From the NCBI GenBank assembly GCA_020436935.1, contig JAGQWX010000004.1, positions 1 to 53,126 on the forward strand: a stretch of DNA of 53,126 nt, given 5' to 3'. The translations under genes were made by a program, and so were the position numbers. The stretch is from Saprospiraceae bacterium (GTDB taxonomy: Bacteria; Bacteroidota; Bacteroidia; Chitinophagales; Saprospiraceae). Below, one piece after another: positions 32,758 through 41,910 of the stretch (within the stretch, counting starts at the first letter, position 1; each line of letters starts with the position of its first letter). The notes under the pieces were generated by a model. That model was not told where the DNA came from. It worked only from the letters and a program-made list of their open reading frames with translations, and did no database searches.

Positions 32758-33594
32758 TTATCTGATAACCACCACTCCATCATATTTTTTAACCCTGTTC
32801 AAATAATCAAAAACAGTTTCCTTACTGATGATAACTTGTTTCTTTTCAAGTGATGCATGAAGCAATTTCATTTGATTGCCATCTTTGATTGCAAAACCCA
32901 CATGGTCAAAATCAAGACCTTTTGTTTTTGATTTGAATGCAAGAATATCGCCGTGTCTTAAATCGGCATGCTTAAAGCTCGCTCTGCTGAAATAGGGAAA
33001 ACCAATTTTTTTTGCATTAAATTCGGCTTCAGCAGAAGCAATTGCCTTGATCATTGCCGGGTTATTTTTGAGTTCGGGATAAAAATTTGAGTGGGTGCTC
33101 ATGAAACTGAGCTCGGGTTCGAAACAATGCTCACTGTCGCCCAGGATTTGGCTGTAAGCACCTTTGCTCAGCAGTTGAAACAACCATTCTGACAAGTAAT
33201 GAAGTCTGCTGGAATAATCGGTAAGTTGGCCATTCCTGTAGCGCATGTTCAAGATTTCAGAGGAGATACATGCTTCATCAGGACAAGACTCCATCGCCAA
33301 AGCGTATTCCACAAATGTTATACAATCCATTCCGTTGAGATTGATGACCAAAGATTCGGTCTCTTTGCCGTCTAAGGTGCCAGCCTCATATGCTTGTCCA
33401 ATAAATAATTTGGCATGTGAGATAAGAGAAGCCTTAAAATCTGCGTTTGAAGGAGTCGTGGGCTTCCTGGATAGAAAGTAGGCAACATCTTGTCCAAATA
33501 GAGGGTAAACGCTGAGAAAGAACAAAAGATATATGGATAGTTTTGCCTTTATGCCATAAGCTGTATTCAATAGAATTTGTTTTATATTTTTCAT
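32758..33594 (-). CDS. DUF1460 (N-acetylmuramoyl-L-alanine amidase-like) secreted protein
   Basis: The 278-residue protein has a long N-terminal signal region (hydrophobic core about 19-33, possible cleavage near 'LFGQ'). The rest matches the DUF1460 family of NlpC/P60-fold cysteine peptidases/amidases. The candidate nucleophile Cys91 is in 'NLNGMDCITFVEY' and His231 in 'LDFDHVGFA'. A cell-wall amidase or muropeptide-cleaving role is inferred from the family. Its upstream region is shared with the divergent adhesin gene. A further in-frame ATG is not needed, since the N-terminus fits a signal peptide with a basic n-region. Confidence 0.84.
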   Translation of the reverse strand: MKNIKQILLNTAYGIKAKLSIYLLFFLSVYPLFGQDVAYFLSRKPTTPSNADFKASLISHAKLFIGQAYEAGTLDGKETESLVINLNGMDCITFVEYALAMESCPDEACISSEILNMRYRNGQLTDYSSRLHYLSEWLFQLLSKGAYSQILGDSEHCFEPELSFMSTHSNFYPELKNNPAMIKAIASAEAEFNAKKIGFPYFSRASFKHADLRHGDILAFKSKTKGLDFDHVGFAIKDGNQMKLLHASLEKKQVIISKETVFDYLNRVKKYDGVVVIR

Positions 33595-33723
33595 GCGAAC
33601 TATCCATGTTTTACAAACTGAATTGTACCAAAGATTGGAGACGTTTGCGACTTAATAACGCAAATCAGAAAGATTTAATTTCAAAAACAAAACGATGATG
33701 ACCATCATATTAAAGGGGATATG

Positions 33724-33731
33724 TATTTTTG
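33724..33731 (+). promoter_or_regulatory. Candidate -7 element of the adhesin locus
   Basis: TATTTTTG matches TAnnTTTG and lies 19 bases before the adhesin ATG. No TTG is at the expected distance. A short inverted repeat ATGATG-AC-CATCAT at 33695-33708 sits roughly where a regulator could bind. Confidence 0.32.
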
Positions 33732-33749
33732 TTGCAAAATCCGACCTGA

Positions 33750-36700
33750 ATGTATCTATTTAAGCAATGGAAGGTTTACGCAACCATTTGCTTTCTATTT
33801 ACCGGATTGATTTTAAGGAGCCAGGACACTACACCCCCTGTATTTACGAAGGCTCCTTTGAATGATTCCGTCAATTGTCTGACTGTTAACGTTATTGTCA
33901 GACTACAATCCTGGTACAATAACAATGCCGGAGCTACCGCTGTGGACAATGGTGGAAATGTGAACATAAGAGCTACAATTACTCTTGGCAAGGCCATCAC
34001 CTTATTTGATAGTCTAAAGGTATTGTCGTGTGCCAAAAACAGAGCGGTAACCGTAGGCTTTTATGCCCAGGATCAGGCAGGAAACAAAAGTGACACACTT
34101 TTTGCTTCTTTTAAAATCGAGAACAGTGGCCCGATAGTAATAAAACAAGCTGATTTTAATGTGCAGAAATCCTGCAGCATCGGCATCAGGGATAGTCTTG
34201 TCAACTGGATCAAAAATAGCGGAAATGCAGTGGTGGCCGATGGTTGCGGAGGCAAAAGTAAATGGCAAAACTTCATATATTCCACAAATGCAGGAATGCA
34301 GGGGTCCGGAGATATTGCTACAGGGCCGTACCCCGCCATACCTTCAAATGCCTGCAACTGGTCAATAGATGTAAGTTTTTTCGTCACAGATACATGTGGG
34401 AACAATAAGGCCGTAACCGGTAGATTTAGAATCCGTGACGATGTACCTCCTGTGATCAGTGCCCCGGAGGATTTGACAGTGACTTGTAATGCTATTCCTG
34501 ATTCAACTGTCAATGTGATTGATTATTGCGATCAAAATGTTACAATAAAATTTTCGCAGTCCTCAACAAAGTCTAGCGACAGCCTTTCATGCGCGCATTA
34601 CAATTACGTCCTGCAGCGCAGCTGGATTGCTACCGATAAATGCGGGAACGCTGATACTATGAAACAGAGAATTGTTGTATCAGATCTGCAGCCTCCGATC
34701 ATTAGTGTTGAGTCAGATATCACTCTATCTTGTGAAGATCCCAGCATCACAAATCCTCCAGCACCCTTCATTACGGACATTTGTAGTCCTGTCAGCTTTT
34801 CATTCCGCGATACCGTAGTTTCAAACAATGCCTGTTTCCCCAGAATCCGGAGAACTTACACTGCTTCTGACGTATGTAGCAATAGCTCAACAAAAGTGCA
34901 AAATATCCTGGTTGTAGATCAAAAAGGACCTGTTTTCGAAAATAAAGCGCAGGACTTATTTATTCTCAACAAGGATACAATGGATCAAAGAATGCTAATC
35001 TCTGATTGGCTGGAAAATAAAGCTTTGGCAAATGCAGTAGACAATTGTCATTCCACAACAACTTTCATACGTAAATCAGGATCTTACGATACGCTACAGC
35101 GGTCCACAATGCCTGCCATCTCAACCACTTTTGAGGAATTGGTTTTTTGCAGTGGAAAAGACACACTTTTATTCCAAAAATTTGACATCATTGCCCGAGA
35201 TAGCTGTGGAAACGTAAGTGTTGACACCGTTGATCTGATTGTTCTGGATGATGAGATTCCCAGTTTCAATGACTGCTCGCAGGATACCTTAGTCTTGTTT
35301 CCTGAGTGTAGTTTTAATACTATATTTCCTCCAGTTTCTGATTTCGCTTCAGATATAAAAACACGAAAATATGTGTTTGGTGGGGACACCTCAACTGTTG
35401 GGTCGCAACAGGAAATCATCCTCAGACCAGATAAGACAAAGAGTTCTATCATTTTTCTGGCAGAGGATTGCGCGGGCAATATTGCAAGCTGTGTAAAATA
35501 CTTCGATGTTCAGGACAGCATTAGCCCGGGTTTTGCATATGGCGCTTGTGGAGGAGATACGCTTTTTCTCAACTCGGGACTAGACCAGGCTGTCGTTACA
35601 AAAGCCGGAGCTAGCGTTTACTGGCTCAGACAAGGCGATACGATTGGCAAGCAAGCCAACCTTACTTATGTAAGTGCTCAAAGTGCCGGCACCTACATGC
35701 TTTCACTAGTAATTGGAGCTTGTACTATAAATAAATCCATTGTGGTACCTGCAAAAGAATCATATCGACCTGAATTCATGATCAAGCCCACAAATAGGTG
35801 TATTGGTGATACAGTCACCCTAAATGCATCACCATTGGGTGGGAATGTGGAATATTTATGGATAAGAAATGGACAAAGATTTTCAACACAAGACGATCCT
35901 CAACTTCAATTTGTATTGACTGATACCGTTGAAATTGCTCTACAGGTCAAGCAAAACGGCTGCCTAACAAGTATTTCAGATACCCTCAACCTTGAACCTT
36001 TCATTGTGGATAGTCCTATTGTCAATGATTCTGTAAGTTTGTGCGCATCTGAAAGTAAAAGTCTGGCAGTATTTAATCCACAGGCAGAATACACCTATAG
36101 CTGGCAGTTTTCTTCAGGTAAAATTATTGCAGGACCTTCAATAATTTTGGCAGACAGCCTTTTGAATGATACCAAGGATAAAATTTTGGTGACAGCAACA
36201 ACATATGGGTGCAAATCGACGCCTTCGTCTTTACTGGTGACGGTTTCCAAACCCGACAGTTTTATCATTGAAGGCCCTTCATCGTTATGTGTGGGTTCAG
36301 GATTAGTTATATCTTCTTCTTCAAATTATGATTCTATCCAGTGGCTAAAAAATGGACAATTGATATTCACAGGCCCTGCATTTAGAACTGACTCAGTGGT
36401 GTTGTCCAATTCTGGAAAATATAGAGCCACGGGATTTTTAAATGGATGTAAAATTTCGTCAGGTAATGAGCTGGAGATTGTTGTTTCGGGCTCACTCAAT
36501 GTAAAAATCAATGCAGACCGACCAGGAACTTGTCAGGGCGACTCCATGCGACTTTCAGTAAATACTGTTGAGGGCGCGACTTATACATGGAAAGGGCCCA
36601 ACGGTATCACGGGCAATCAACCAAGCTTGTCTGTACCTGGATTTACGGGTAATTATAGCATCACCATTGTTCAGCCAGGAGCTTGTACAGGCACCAAAGA

Positions 36701-38561
36701 CACATTTATAAGGGTAAATGTTCGCCCCCAGTTGCTCAGGCTTAATACCGATTACGACCCATGTGCGGAATTTACTCAAGACTCCTTCAGACTAATACCG
36801 GTCACATTGCCTGACACCGGAAGCTTTACCTATAACTGGTTTGGTCCATCGAATTTCCGGTCAACAAGAAAGGTACCGTTTGTTAAAAAAACTGGTGACG
36901 GTATTTATGGCAGGTACAGATTAGAAGTGAGAAATGGTATCTGCATCAGCAATATTGAAGAAATTTTAATCCCTAAAAATAACAAATCAGACCGGATTGG
37001 TCTTGAAATGGGTGCCTTCTATTGTGAAGGCGATCAAGTCAAAATGTCTACCAAGGATTCTTTCCCTCAATATGAGTGGCATTTACCTGATAGTATTCTT
37101 TTGACATCAGCCAGAGAATTATTGCTCAAAGACCCAATCAAGGACGGCAATTATTTCTTGGTGGGCAAAAACGGAAGCTGTAAGCCTGCAACTTCAGACA
37201 CCGTAAATCTCATAAAAATTGACCGGCCGCTCAAGCCCACAATAATGCCTATAGATAGTATTTGTTATGGTGATAGTCTATTCCTTTCACCATCGAACTT
37301 AAGTATAGGAAGTTCTTATTTGTGGACCCTCGCTACAGGAGCGGAAGTTATTACCAAAGGAAAACTGGGATGGATTGACATTCCTGACAAGTTACAGGGA
37401 GATTATACCGTCAGAGAGGTAAAGGGGTTTTGTAAATCGGAAGTATCAAACCCTGTAACAGTGAACATAAAGGCTGCAATCGAAGCCCCAGCTTTCGATA
37501 TAGAAAATTTAGATATTTGTGACACGGGCAATGTTCCCATTGACTTATGCCTTAAATCACAGCCCCGTGAGCCGGGATTACAATATTCGATATCCACATT
37601 CCCAGACAGAAACATCATCTTTGAAGGTGTAGATTCATGTTTTCAATTCAGAACCGGCAATCTGGTTCCACAATTTAGCCGCCTGCGCATCAGATCCAAG
37701 AGGAAGGAATGTTATTCAGACACTTTTGATGATGTGTTCGTACACAAAGCTGACCAACCAAAAGTACTCGCTGACATTACCTCGGATCTCGGTTTACAAA
37801 TTTGTGACCTGAATGATACCATAAGAATCTTTAATGCAGACAGACCAGATAGTGTGCAATATTTTTGGAGGATAATCGAGGATGAAGTTATTCTTGAAAA
37901 TGAAGACGATAATGTGCTTAAACTTTACAATTTTAAGTCTGATACAACGCATGTGCTGTTGTCGCTCAATTACGACATCTGTAGAGATTTCTCCAGGGAC
38001 ACAGCATTGATCATAATAGCAGCTAAGGATATAGCCTCCCCGGATACCATACTTTTATCTGGCAATGATTCAAACGTAGAAAAACTCACATATTTACCGA
38101 CAAATATTGATACCAGCAAATTCAATTTGTTTTTGGCGGAAGGTGAAGATTACGAAATTGATTCTTCTTCAGATGGTACATTTGAGATCTTGTTGAAGGG
38201 TAAGAATAAATTGTACAAAATACCAATTGAAGCATGCAGCAAGAGATGTATTGAACAGTGCAATGATACACATCTTGTCATAAGTCGCGAAGAAAGTGAA
38301 TTGATTTGCAAAGTGCCCAATGTAATTACACCAAACGCTGATGGAGTCAATGATTTTCTGATTATAGATTGCATAGAGCAATTACCAAACCACAACATTG
38401 TAATTTTTACGCAATGGGGTGACAAGGTCTTCGAAAGTACCAATTACACCAACAACTGGGACGGCAAGTACAATGGCAGTCCACTGCCAGAAGGTACTTA
38501 TTTTTATGTGCTGGAATCAGATGGACTGCACAATTCCGGATTTATAATGTTGAAACGATGA
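33750..38561 (+). CDS. Large secreted adhesin-like protein with HYR/Ig-like modules and T9SS type-B domain
   Basis: The 1603-residue protein begins with a signal peptide (about 1-25, ending 'LRSQ'). The N-terminal third (about 26-590) holds repeated HYR-like modules, seen as 'DTTPPVFTKAPLNDSVNC', 'DDVPPVISAPEDLTVTC' and 'DLQPPIISVESDITLSC', each with paired Cys. The middle (about 600-1500) consists of PKD/Ig-like repeats ('LWIRNGQRFST', 'ITWKG'-like and 'YTWKGPNG' blocks). The last ~85 residues are a type-B sorting domain ('VPNVITPNADGVNDFL', 'IFTQWGDKVFESTNYTNNW', 'LPEGTYFYVLES'). It should be exported by T9SS and kept at the surface. Its ATGA stop/start overlap with the PorP/SprF gene shows coupling, as with SprB and SprF in Flavobacterium. 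The ligand is unknown; many Cys residues point to disulfides. Confidence 0.93.
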   Translation: MYLFKQWKVYATICFLFTGLILRSQDTTPPVFTKAPLNDSVNCLTVNVIVRLQSWYNNNAGATAVDNGGNVNIRATITLGKAITLFDSLKVLSCAKNRAVTVGFYAQDQAGNKSDTLFASFKIENSGPIVIKQADFNVQKSCSIGIRDSLVNWIKNSGNAVVADGCGGKSKWQNFIYSTNAGMQGSGDIATGPYPAIPSNACNWSIDVSFFVTDTCGNNKAVTGRFRIRDDVPPVISAPEDLTVTCNAIPDSTVNVIDYCDQNVTIKFSQSSTKSSDSLSCAHYNYVLQRSWIATDKCGNADTMKQRIVVSDLQPPIISVESDITLSCEDPSITNPPAPFITDICSPVSFSFRDTVVSNNACFPRIRRTYTASDVCSNSSTKVQNILVVDQKGPVFENKAQDLFILNKDTMDQRMLISDWLENKALANAVDNCHSTTTFIRKSGSYDTLQRSTMPAISTTFEELVFCSGKDTLLFQKFDIIARDSCGNVSVDTVDLIVLDDEIPSFNDCSQDTLVLFPECSFNTIFPPVSDFASDIKTRKYVFGGDTSTVGSQQEIILRPDKTKSSIIFLAEDCAGNIASCVKYFDVQDSISPGFAYGACGGDTLFLNSGLDQAVVTKAGASVYWLRQGDTIGKQANLTYVSAQSAGTYMLSLVIGACTINKSIVVPAKESYRPEFMIKPTNRCIGDTVTLNASPLGGNVEYLWIRNGQRFSTQDDPQLQFVLTDTVEIALQVKQNGCLTSISDTLNLEPFIVDSPIVNDSVSLCASESKSLAVFNPQAEYTYSWQFSSGKIIAGPSIILADSLLNDTKDKILVTATTYGCKSTPSSLLVTVSKPDSFIIEGPSSLCVGSGLVISSSSNYDSIQWLKNGQLIFTGPAFRTDSVVLSNSGKYRATGFLNGCKISSGNELEIVVSGSLNVKINADRPGTCQGDSMRLSVNTVEGATYTWKGPNGITGNQPSLSVPGFTGNYSITIVQPGACTGTKDTFIRVNVRPQLLRLNTDYDPCAEFTQDSFRLIPVTLPDTGSFTYNWFGPSNFRSTRKVPFVKKTGDGIYGRYRLEVRNGICISNIEEILIPKNNKSDRIGLEMGAFYCEGDQVKMSTKDSFPQYEWHLPDSILLTSARELLLKDPIKDGNYFLVGKNGSCKPATSDTVNLIKIDRPLKPTIMPIDSICYGDSLFLSPSNLSIGSSYLWTLATGAEVITKGKLGWIDIPDKLQGDYTVREVKGFCKSEVSNPVTVNIKAAIEAPAFDIENLDICDTGNVPIDLCLKSQPREPGLQYSISTFPDRNIIFEGVDSCFQFRTGNLVPQFSRLRIRSKRKECYSDTFDDVFVHKADQPKVLADITSDLGLQICDLNDTIRIFNADRPDSVQYFWRIIEDEVILENEDDNVLKLYNFKSDTTHVLLSLNYDICRDFSRDTALIIIAAKDIASPDTILLSGNDSNVEKLTYLPTNIDTSKFNLFLAEGEDYEIDSSSDGTFEILLKGKNKLYKIPIEACSKRCIEQCNDTHLVISREESELICKVPNVITPNADGVNDFLIIDCIEQLPNHNIVIFTQWGDKVFESTNYTNNWDGKYNGSPLPEGTYFYVLESDGLHNSGFIMLKR

Positions 38562-39514
38562 GGAAGATGCTTGCCATATTATCCTCTATGCTGATCATCA
38601 GTTTTGCCAATGCCCAACAACAAGGAATGTTGTCTCAATTTATGTACGGCAAATCAACCGTTAACCCAGCCTACGTAGGCTTGGAGGGTGCTCCGGAAAT
38701 AGGTGCATTTTACAGGTCCCAATGGCTCGGATTTGATGGAGCACCAGGATATCAGCTATTTACAGTTGACGGACCGGTTTATGGTCAGAACAATGGACTC
38801 GGATTGTTGTTGCAAAGGCAAACAATAGGAATTTCAAGATTTACTTCAGCACAAGCTCAGTATGCCTATCAATTGAAATTTGACAAAGATCGCCTACTTT
38901 CACTTGGTTTGCAGGCAGGAGTAGAAAATTTTTCATTCAATTACAATGATCCGGACTTATTTGTGTATGATGGTGTCACGGAGGATGCCGCATTGGTCAA
39001 TGCTTCGGCAGTTGGCAATAGTTTTATCGTCGGAACAGGCATTTATCTGAGGTTGAAAAATGATTACTTTGGAGTGTCTGCTCCAACCATATTCTCTACA
39101 CCTTTTGGCAATGAAGGTGAGCCATTTAAAACTGGAAAAAAATTCCAGCTCAGTTTTATGGCAGGGCACGAGTTTACGATCGATAAAAATAAAAAATGGA
39201 TCATTCAGGCGTATGGCAGGCATGTTTCAGGGTTACCTATAAATCTTGACATCAATAACAATTTTATCATCAACAATGATTACGAATTTGGCCTGTCATA
39301 TCGGCTGGCCTCCGGCTTTACATCAAATCTTTACAAGTCTCTTTCTTTCACTGCCGGTTTCAGATTATTTGAACAGGGCTTCTTTTGCATTTCCTATGAT
39401 TATGATTTGTCAAAACTGCAGGCAGTACAATGGGGAAGTCTTGAGTTAGGTGCTCGTTACCAGTTCAACAAAAAGCAAATCATCAATCCAGGTATTAATC
39501 CAAGATTTTTCTAA
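38558..39514 (+). CDS. PorP/SprF-family type IX secretion membrane protein
   Basis: The 318-residue protein has a signal peptide (1-20, ending 'FANAQ') and the PorP/SprF start 'QFMYGKSTVNPAYVGLEG'. An antiparallel beta-barrel pattern ('YQLKFDKDRLLSLGLQAGVENF', 'FGVSAPTIFSTPFG', 'YEFGLSYRLASGF') ends 'GARYQFNKK'. In Flavobacterium johnsoniae, SprF is needed for secretion of the type-B substrate SprB, and other SprF-like proteins serve their own substrates. By analogy this one serves the 1603-residue adhesin. It overlaps the adhesin stop (ATGA) and the OmpA-like start (TAATG), so all three are translationally coupled. Confidence 0.94.
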   Translation: MRKMLAILSSMLIISFANAQQQGMLSQFMYGKSTVNPAYVGLEGAPEIGAFYRSQWLGFDGAPGYQLFTVDGPVYGQNNGLGLLLQRQTIGISRFTSAQAQYAYQLKFDKDRLLSLGLQAGVENFSFNYNDPDLFVYDGVTEDAALVNASAVGNSFIVGTGIYLRLKNDYFGVSAPTIFSTPFGNEGEPFKTGKKFQLSFMAGHEFTIDKNKKWIIQAYGRHVSGLPINLDINNNFIINNDYEFGLSYRLASGFTSNLYKSLSFTAGFRLFEQGFFCISYDYDLSKLQAVQWGSLELGARYQFNKKQIINPGINPRFF

Positions 39515-41124
39515 TGATGAAATTTGCATTGAACATATTTGTTTTTTTATTTTTTGCAAATAATGCCCAATTGTCTGCACAATGGTTCATTGATAGTGCT
39601 GTTGTAAAAACGGTACAGATCAACAATGTCGGCTGGCTCAATACCAAAGGCAATGAGTTTTGTCCGTCAATTATTGCTGACAAATTGTATTTCGTCTCTG
39701 ACTACAGTCCCAAAAATAAAGCAACAGCGAACTTTGATATTCTGATGGCTACCACAGACCGGCAAAAGGTATCGGTTCCAGTTATTAATACCCCTATGCA
39801 TGAAGGTCCATTTGGGAGTCTGCAGCATACCATTTTTTTCACCAGAAGCTCAGATACCAGCAATGTGATGATACGATATGACCTGAATAATCAAAATGAG
39901 GAGGTCATTTCACAAAGTAACTCATATCTCCAGATATTTCATCCGCAACCAATGGGAAATGATTTGATCATTGCTGCGGTAAGACCCAAAGGTTCAGAAG
40001 AAAAACTTGATTTAAAAATCATTGATCTTCGCACAGGATTGGTTGTCGAACCACTGGAAAATTTGAACACAGCTTACAATGAAGCCTTTCCAAAATTATT
40101 GGGAAATGATATTCTGAGTTTCGCCAGCAACAGGCCGGGAGGAAAAGGCGGATTTGATCTCTACCTGAGTTTCTTTCAGGAGGGGAAGTGGACAGCTCCT
40201 ATTCTTTTACAAGGCCCATTCAATTCTGATGCTGATGATTTCGGCTTGTATTTGGATGAAAGCTATAAATCCGGGTACTTCAATAGTGCCAGGAAAGGCG
40301 GAAAAGGAGGCGATGATATCTATTCTTTCAGGTCCCTAAAAAGCATTATTAGAAAAGAAATGCCAGCCCCAATCCACGAGTTGACCATTAATTTGTTGGA
40401 TATTCTACAATTCAAATCAATTTCAGGTATCAAGGTAAGGGTAAGCGAGGTTCCAGTTGGCTCTATGAAGGCAACTGTCAGAGGAGGTGATCTGCAACTC
40501 ATCAATACCGAGGACGATAGAAGTATAGACAGCCTTTTTGGTTTTTTACCTGACCAACTTGCTTATTATACATCTGATGAGGAGGGGTTGTTGAGGTTAA
40601 ACATTACGGAGGACAAACAATACCTCTTTAAGGTAGAAGCAGAAACTTATCAGAAGCAATATCTAGTTTATACTGCCGGGAAGGAAGCTCAGCAGGAATT
40701 TACCATTGCCCTCAGCCCCGAAACCGGAGATCAGCCATCTGAAGAAGTCCGCCCAATACTCCAGGGCCAAAAATTCATTATTGAAGGATTATCCTTCAAG
40801 GACGAAGAAGTCATTCTGAATGCTTTTGCTGAAGACTTCATGGATGATTTGGCCAATGCCATGATCAAACACCCCAGTATGCTCATTCAATTGATAGCTT
40901 TTACAGATTCCAGAGGGAATGCCGTCAACAATTACAAACTAAGCCAGAAAAGGGCTGAGAGGGTCAAAAAATATCTCACCGACAATGGGGTTGAAGCTTT
41001 GCGCGTAATCGCTCTTGGGGAAGGTGAGACCAACATCATCAATCATTGCCTCGATGGTGTTGAATGCAGTCCCGCCGATCACGAAGTTAACAACAGGATT
41101 GAGATTCTCGGCATTGAGGATTGA
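39514..41124 (+). CDS. OmpA-family protein with PD40/WD40-like repeats (PorE-like)
   Basis: The 536-residue protein has a signal peptide (about 1-22, ending 'LSAQ') and a PD40-like beta-propeller region (about 25-270, with 'EFCPSIIADKLYFVSDY', 'FPKLLGNDILSFASNRPGGKGGFDLYLS', 'YFNSARKGGKGGDDIYSF'; parts only). A carboxypeptidase-regulatory-like/linker segment (about 285-410) precedes a C-terminal OmpA peptidoglycan-binding domain (about 425-536, 'IQLIAFTDSRGNAVNNYKLSQKRAERVKKYL', 'NNRIEIL'). This is the layout of PorE and related T9SS components that tie the machinery to peptidoglycan. The first ATG overlaps the upstream stop; a second ATG follows at 39517. Confidence 0.92.
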   Translation: MMKFALNIFVFLFFANNAQLSAQWFIDSAVVKTVQINNVGWLNTKGNEFCPSIIADKLYFVSDYSPKNKATANFDILMATTDRQKVSVPVINTPMHEGPFGSLQHTIFFTRSSDTSNVMIRYDLNNQNEEVISQSNSYLQIFHPQPMGNDLIIAAVRPKGSEEKLDLKIIDLRTGLVVEPLENLNTAYNEAFPKLLGNDILSFASNRPGGKGGFDLYLSFFQEGKWTAPILLQGPFNSDADDFGLYLDESYKSGYFNSARKGGKGGDDIYSFRSLKSIIRKEMPAPIHELTINLLDILQFKSISGIKVRVSEVPVGSMKATVRGGDLQLINTEDDRSIDSLFGFLPDQLAYYTSDEEGLLRLNITEDKQYLFKVEAETYQKQYLVYTAGKEAQQEFTIALSPETGDQPSEEVRPILQGQKFIIEGLSFKDEEVILNAFAEDFMDDLANAMIKHPSMLIQLIAFTDSRGNAVNNYKLSQKRAERVKKYLTDNGVEALRVIALGEGETNIINHCLDGVECSPADHEVNNRIEILGIED

Positions 41125-41126
41125 GA

Positions 41127-41197
41127 ATGATCTAATGGTGTAATGGTGTAATGATCTAATTATCTAATGATCTAGTTCTGTAATTATTTAATGGTAG
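41127..41197. repeat. Degenerate short tandem repeat after the OmpA-like gene
   Basis: About 70 bases consist of imperfect copies of a roughly 10-base unit close to 'GATCTAATGG' and 'TGTAATG' (for example ATGATCTAAT, ATGATCTAGT, TTCTGTAATT). It begins right after the stop codon. No coding potential is seen. Confidence 0.65.
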
Positions 41198-41370
41198 AAT
41201 TTTCTATTGCTGTGATTTTTCAATCCTGCAGTCTTTTGATACTTCAATTTGCTAATTGTGGATTGCTCTGACTTGATGTTGCGTACGATTTGCCAGGCTC
41301 AACTTTCGGGAAATAAGGCATAGTGGCATGGACGGCTGAGATTGCATTGTGACATATATTGTGACTTTTC

Positions 41371-41409
41371 AGCCGACTCTCTTCAGGGTCGAGGTAATCC
41401 AGGGGCATA
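41371..41409. repeat. Intergenic direct repeat, copy A
   Basis: Begins AGCCGACTCTCTTC and ends GGTAATCCAGGGGCATA. It is matched at 32 of 39 positions by copy B about 384 bases downstream. Followed by a hairpin-forming stretch (CTGTACT/AGTGCAG with one G-U pair, 41425-41443). Confidence 0.65.
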
Positions 41410-41473
41410 AATGCATGAATAACCCTGTACTAACGCAGTGCAGTTTAGGGTATGGGATAAAAATGAAATCCTC

Positions 41474-41490
41474 CAACTCCGAAGGTGTTG
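41474..41490. repeat. Imperfect palindrome within intergenic repeat element
   Basis: CAACTCC-GAA-GGTGTTG: seven-base arms with one mismatch around GAA. The form resembles the 'CAACTCCGAAGGAGTTG' palindrome that I recall as dispersed in environmental Bacteroidota genomes; I cannot check copy number here. Confidence 0.5.
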
Positions 41491-41588
41491 AATGTGCTCG
41501 ACCATACCTTTCTCGCTGAAATCGCTGAAATTTACGCAGAAATTCACCGAAAGTGGACACAATAGATTGTTGTATTGACAAGGCAAAA

Positions 41589-41602
41589 ACCCCGAATGGG
41601 GT
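41589..41602. repeat. Small perfect hairpin in intergenic repeat element
   Basis: ACCCC-GAAT-GGGGT, followed by TGTAATG. A near variant of the palindrome at 41474-41490, supporting a common repeated element. Confidence 0.5.
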
Positions 41603-41754
41603 GTAATGATTATAGACCAACAGTATCAACTTCAGCTTCATTTTGGCGGGATTTTTGTCCAAAAATCATGACAAAATGCATGAGTGAAGCCAAGGATACG
41701 GGATGATCTTCATGGATGCCGTAGATTGTAAAGTGGCGTAGATTTTGACTAATT

Positions 41755-41793
41755 AGCCGGCTCTCTTTCTGGTCGGGGTAATCCAGCGACATA
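41755..41793. repeat. Intergenic direct repeat, copy B
   Basis: Begins AGCCGGCTCTCTTT and ends GGTAATCCAGCGACATA. It is the second imperfect copy of the unit at 41371-41409; the flanks beyond the core also share short matches such as 'TTGACT'/'TGACTT'. Confidence 0.65.
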
Positions 41794-41851
41794 GAACCAT
41801 AGAGCATATTGGTAAAAGCATGGTGGCATCGTTTGCATAACTATTTAAAAC

Positions 41852-41884
41852 GACAAAGCCACTGAGGTCATCAGTGGCTTTGTC
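41852..41884 (-). terminator. Terminator of the nrdB-nrdA unit
   Basis: A perfect 14-base stem (GACAAAGCCACTGA pairing with TCAGTGGCTTTGTC) with a five-base loop lies 26 bases after the nrdA stop. On the minus strand the stem is followed by GTTTTAAA, a short T run. Confidence 0.8.
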
Positions 41885-41910
41885 TGGAGTTTCGTATTGC
41901 TTCAACTTTA

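Larger units (their letters stand above)
41125..41910. other. Repeat-rich non-coding region between the adhesin locus and nrdA
   Basis: These 786 bases hold no convincing gene. The contents are: the short tandem repeat (41127-41197); two imperfect copies of a ~39-base unit (41371-41409 and 41755-41793; 32 of 39 positions equal by hand alignment); small palindromes at 41474-41490 and 41589-41602; and the nrdA terminator (41852-41884). Reverse-strand frames here give look-alike tails ('WITSTLKRVG' and 'WITPTRKRAG') simply because the repeat is read twice. Confidence 0.7.

Noticed and set aside
41127-41197. CRISPR-like array
   Set aside because: The unit is about 10 bases and degenerate, with no spacers of regular length and no cas genes.
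41369-41662. 97-residue reverse-strand frame and similar ones at 41610-41807 and 41753-41950
   Set aside because: Their end segments resemble each other only because the underlying 39-base DNA repeat is read twice; codon use and content do not look like protein, and one runs into nrdA.
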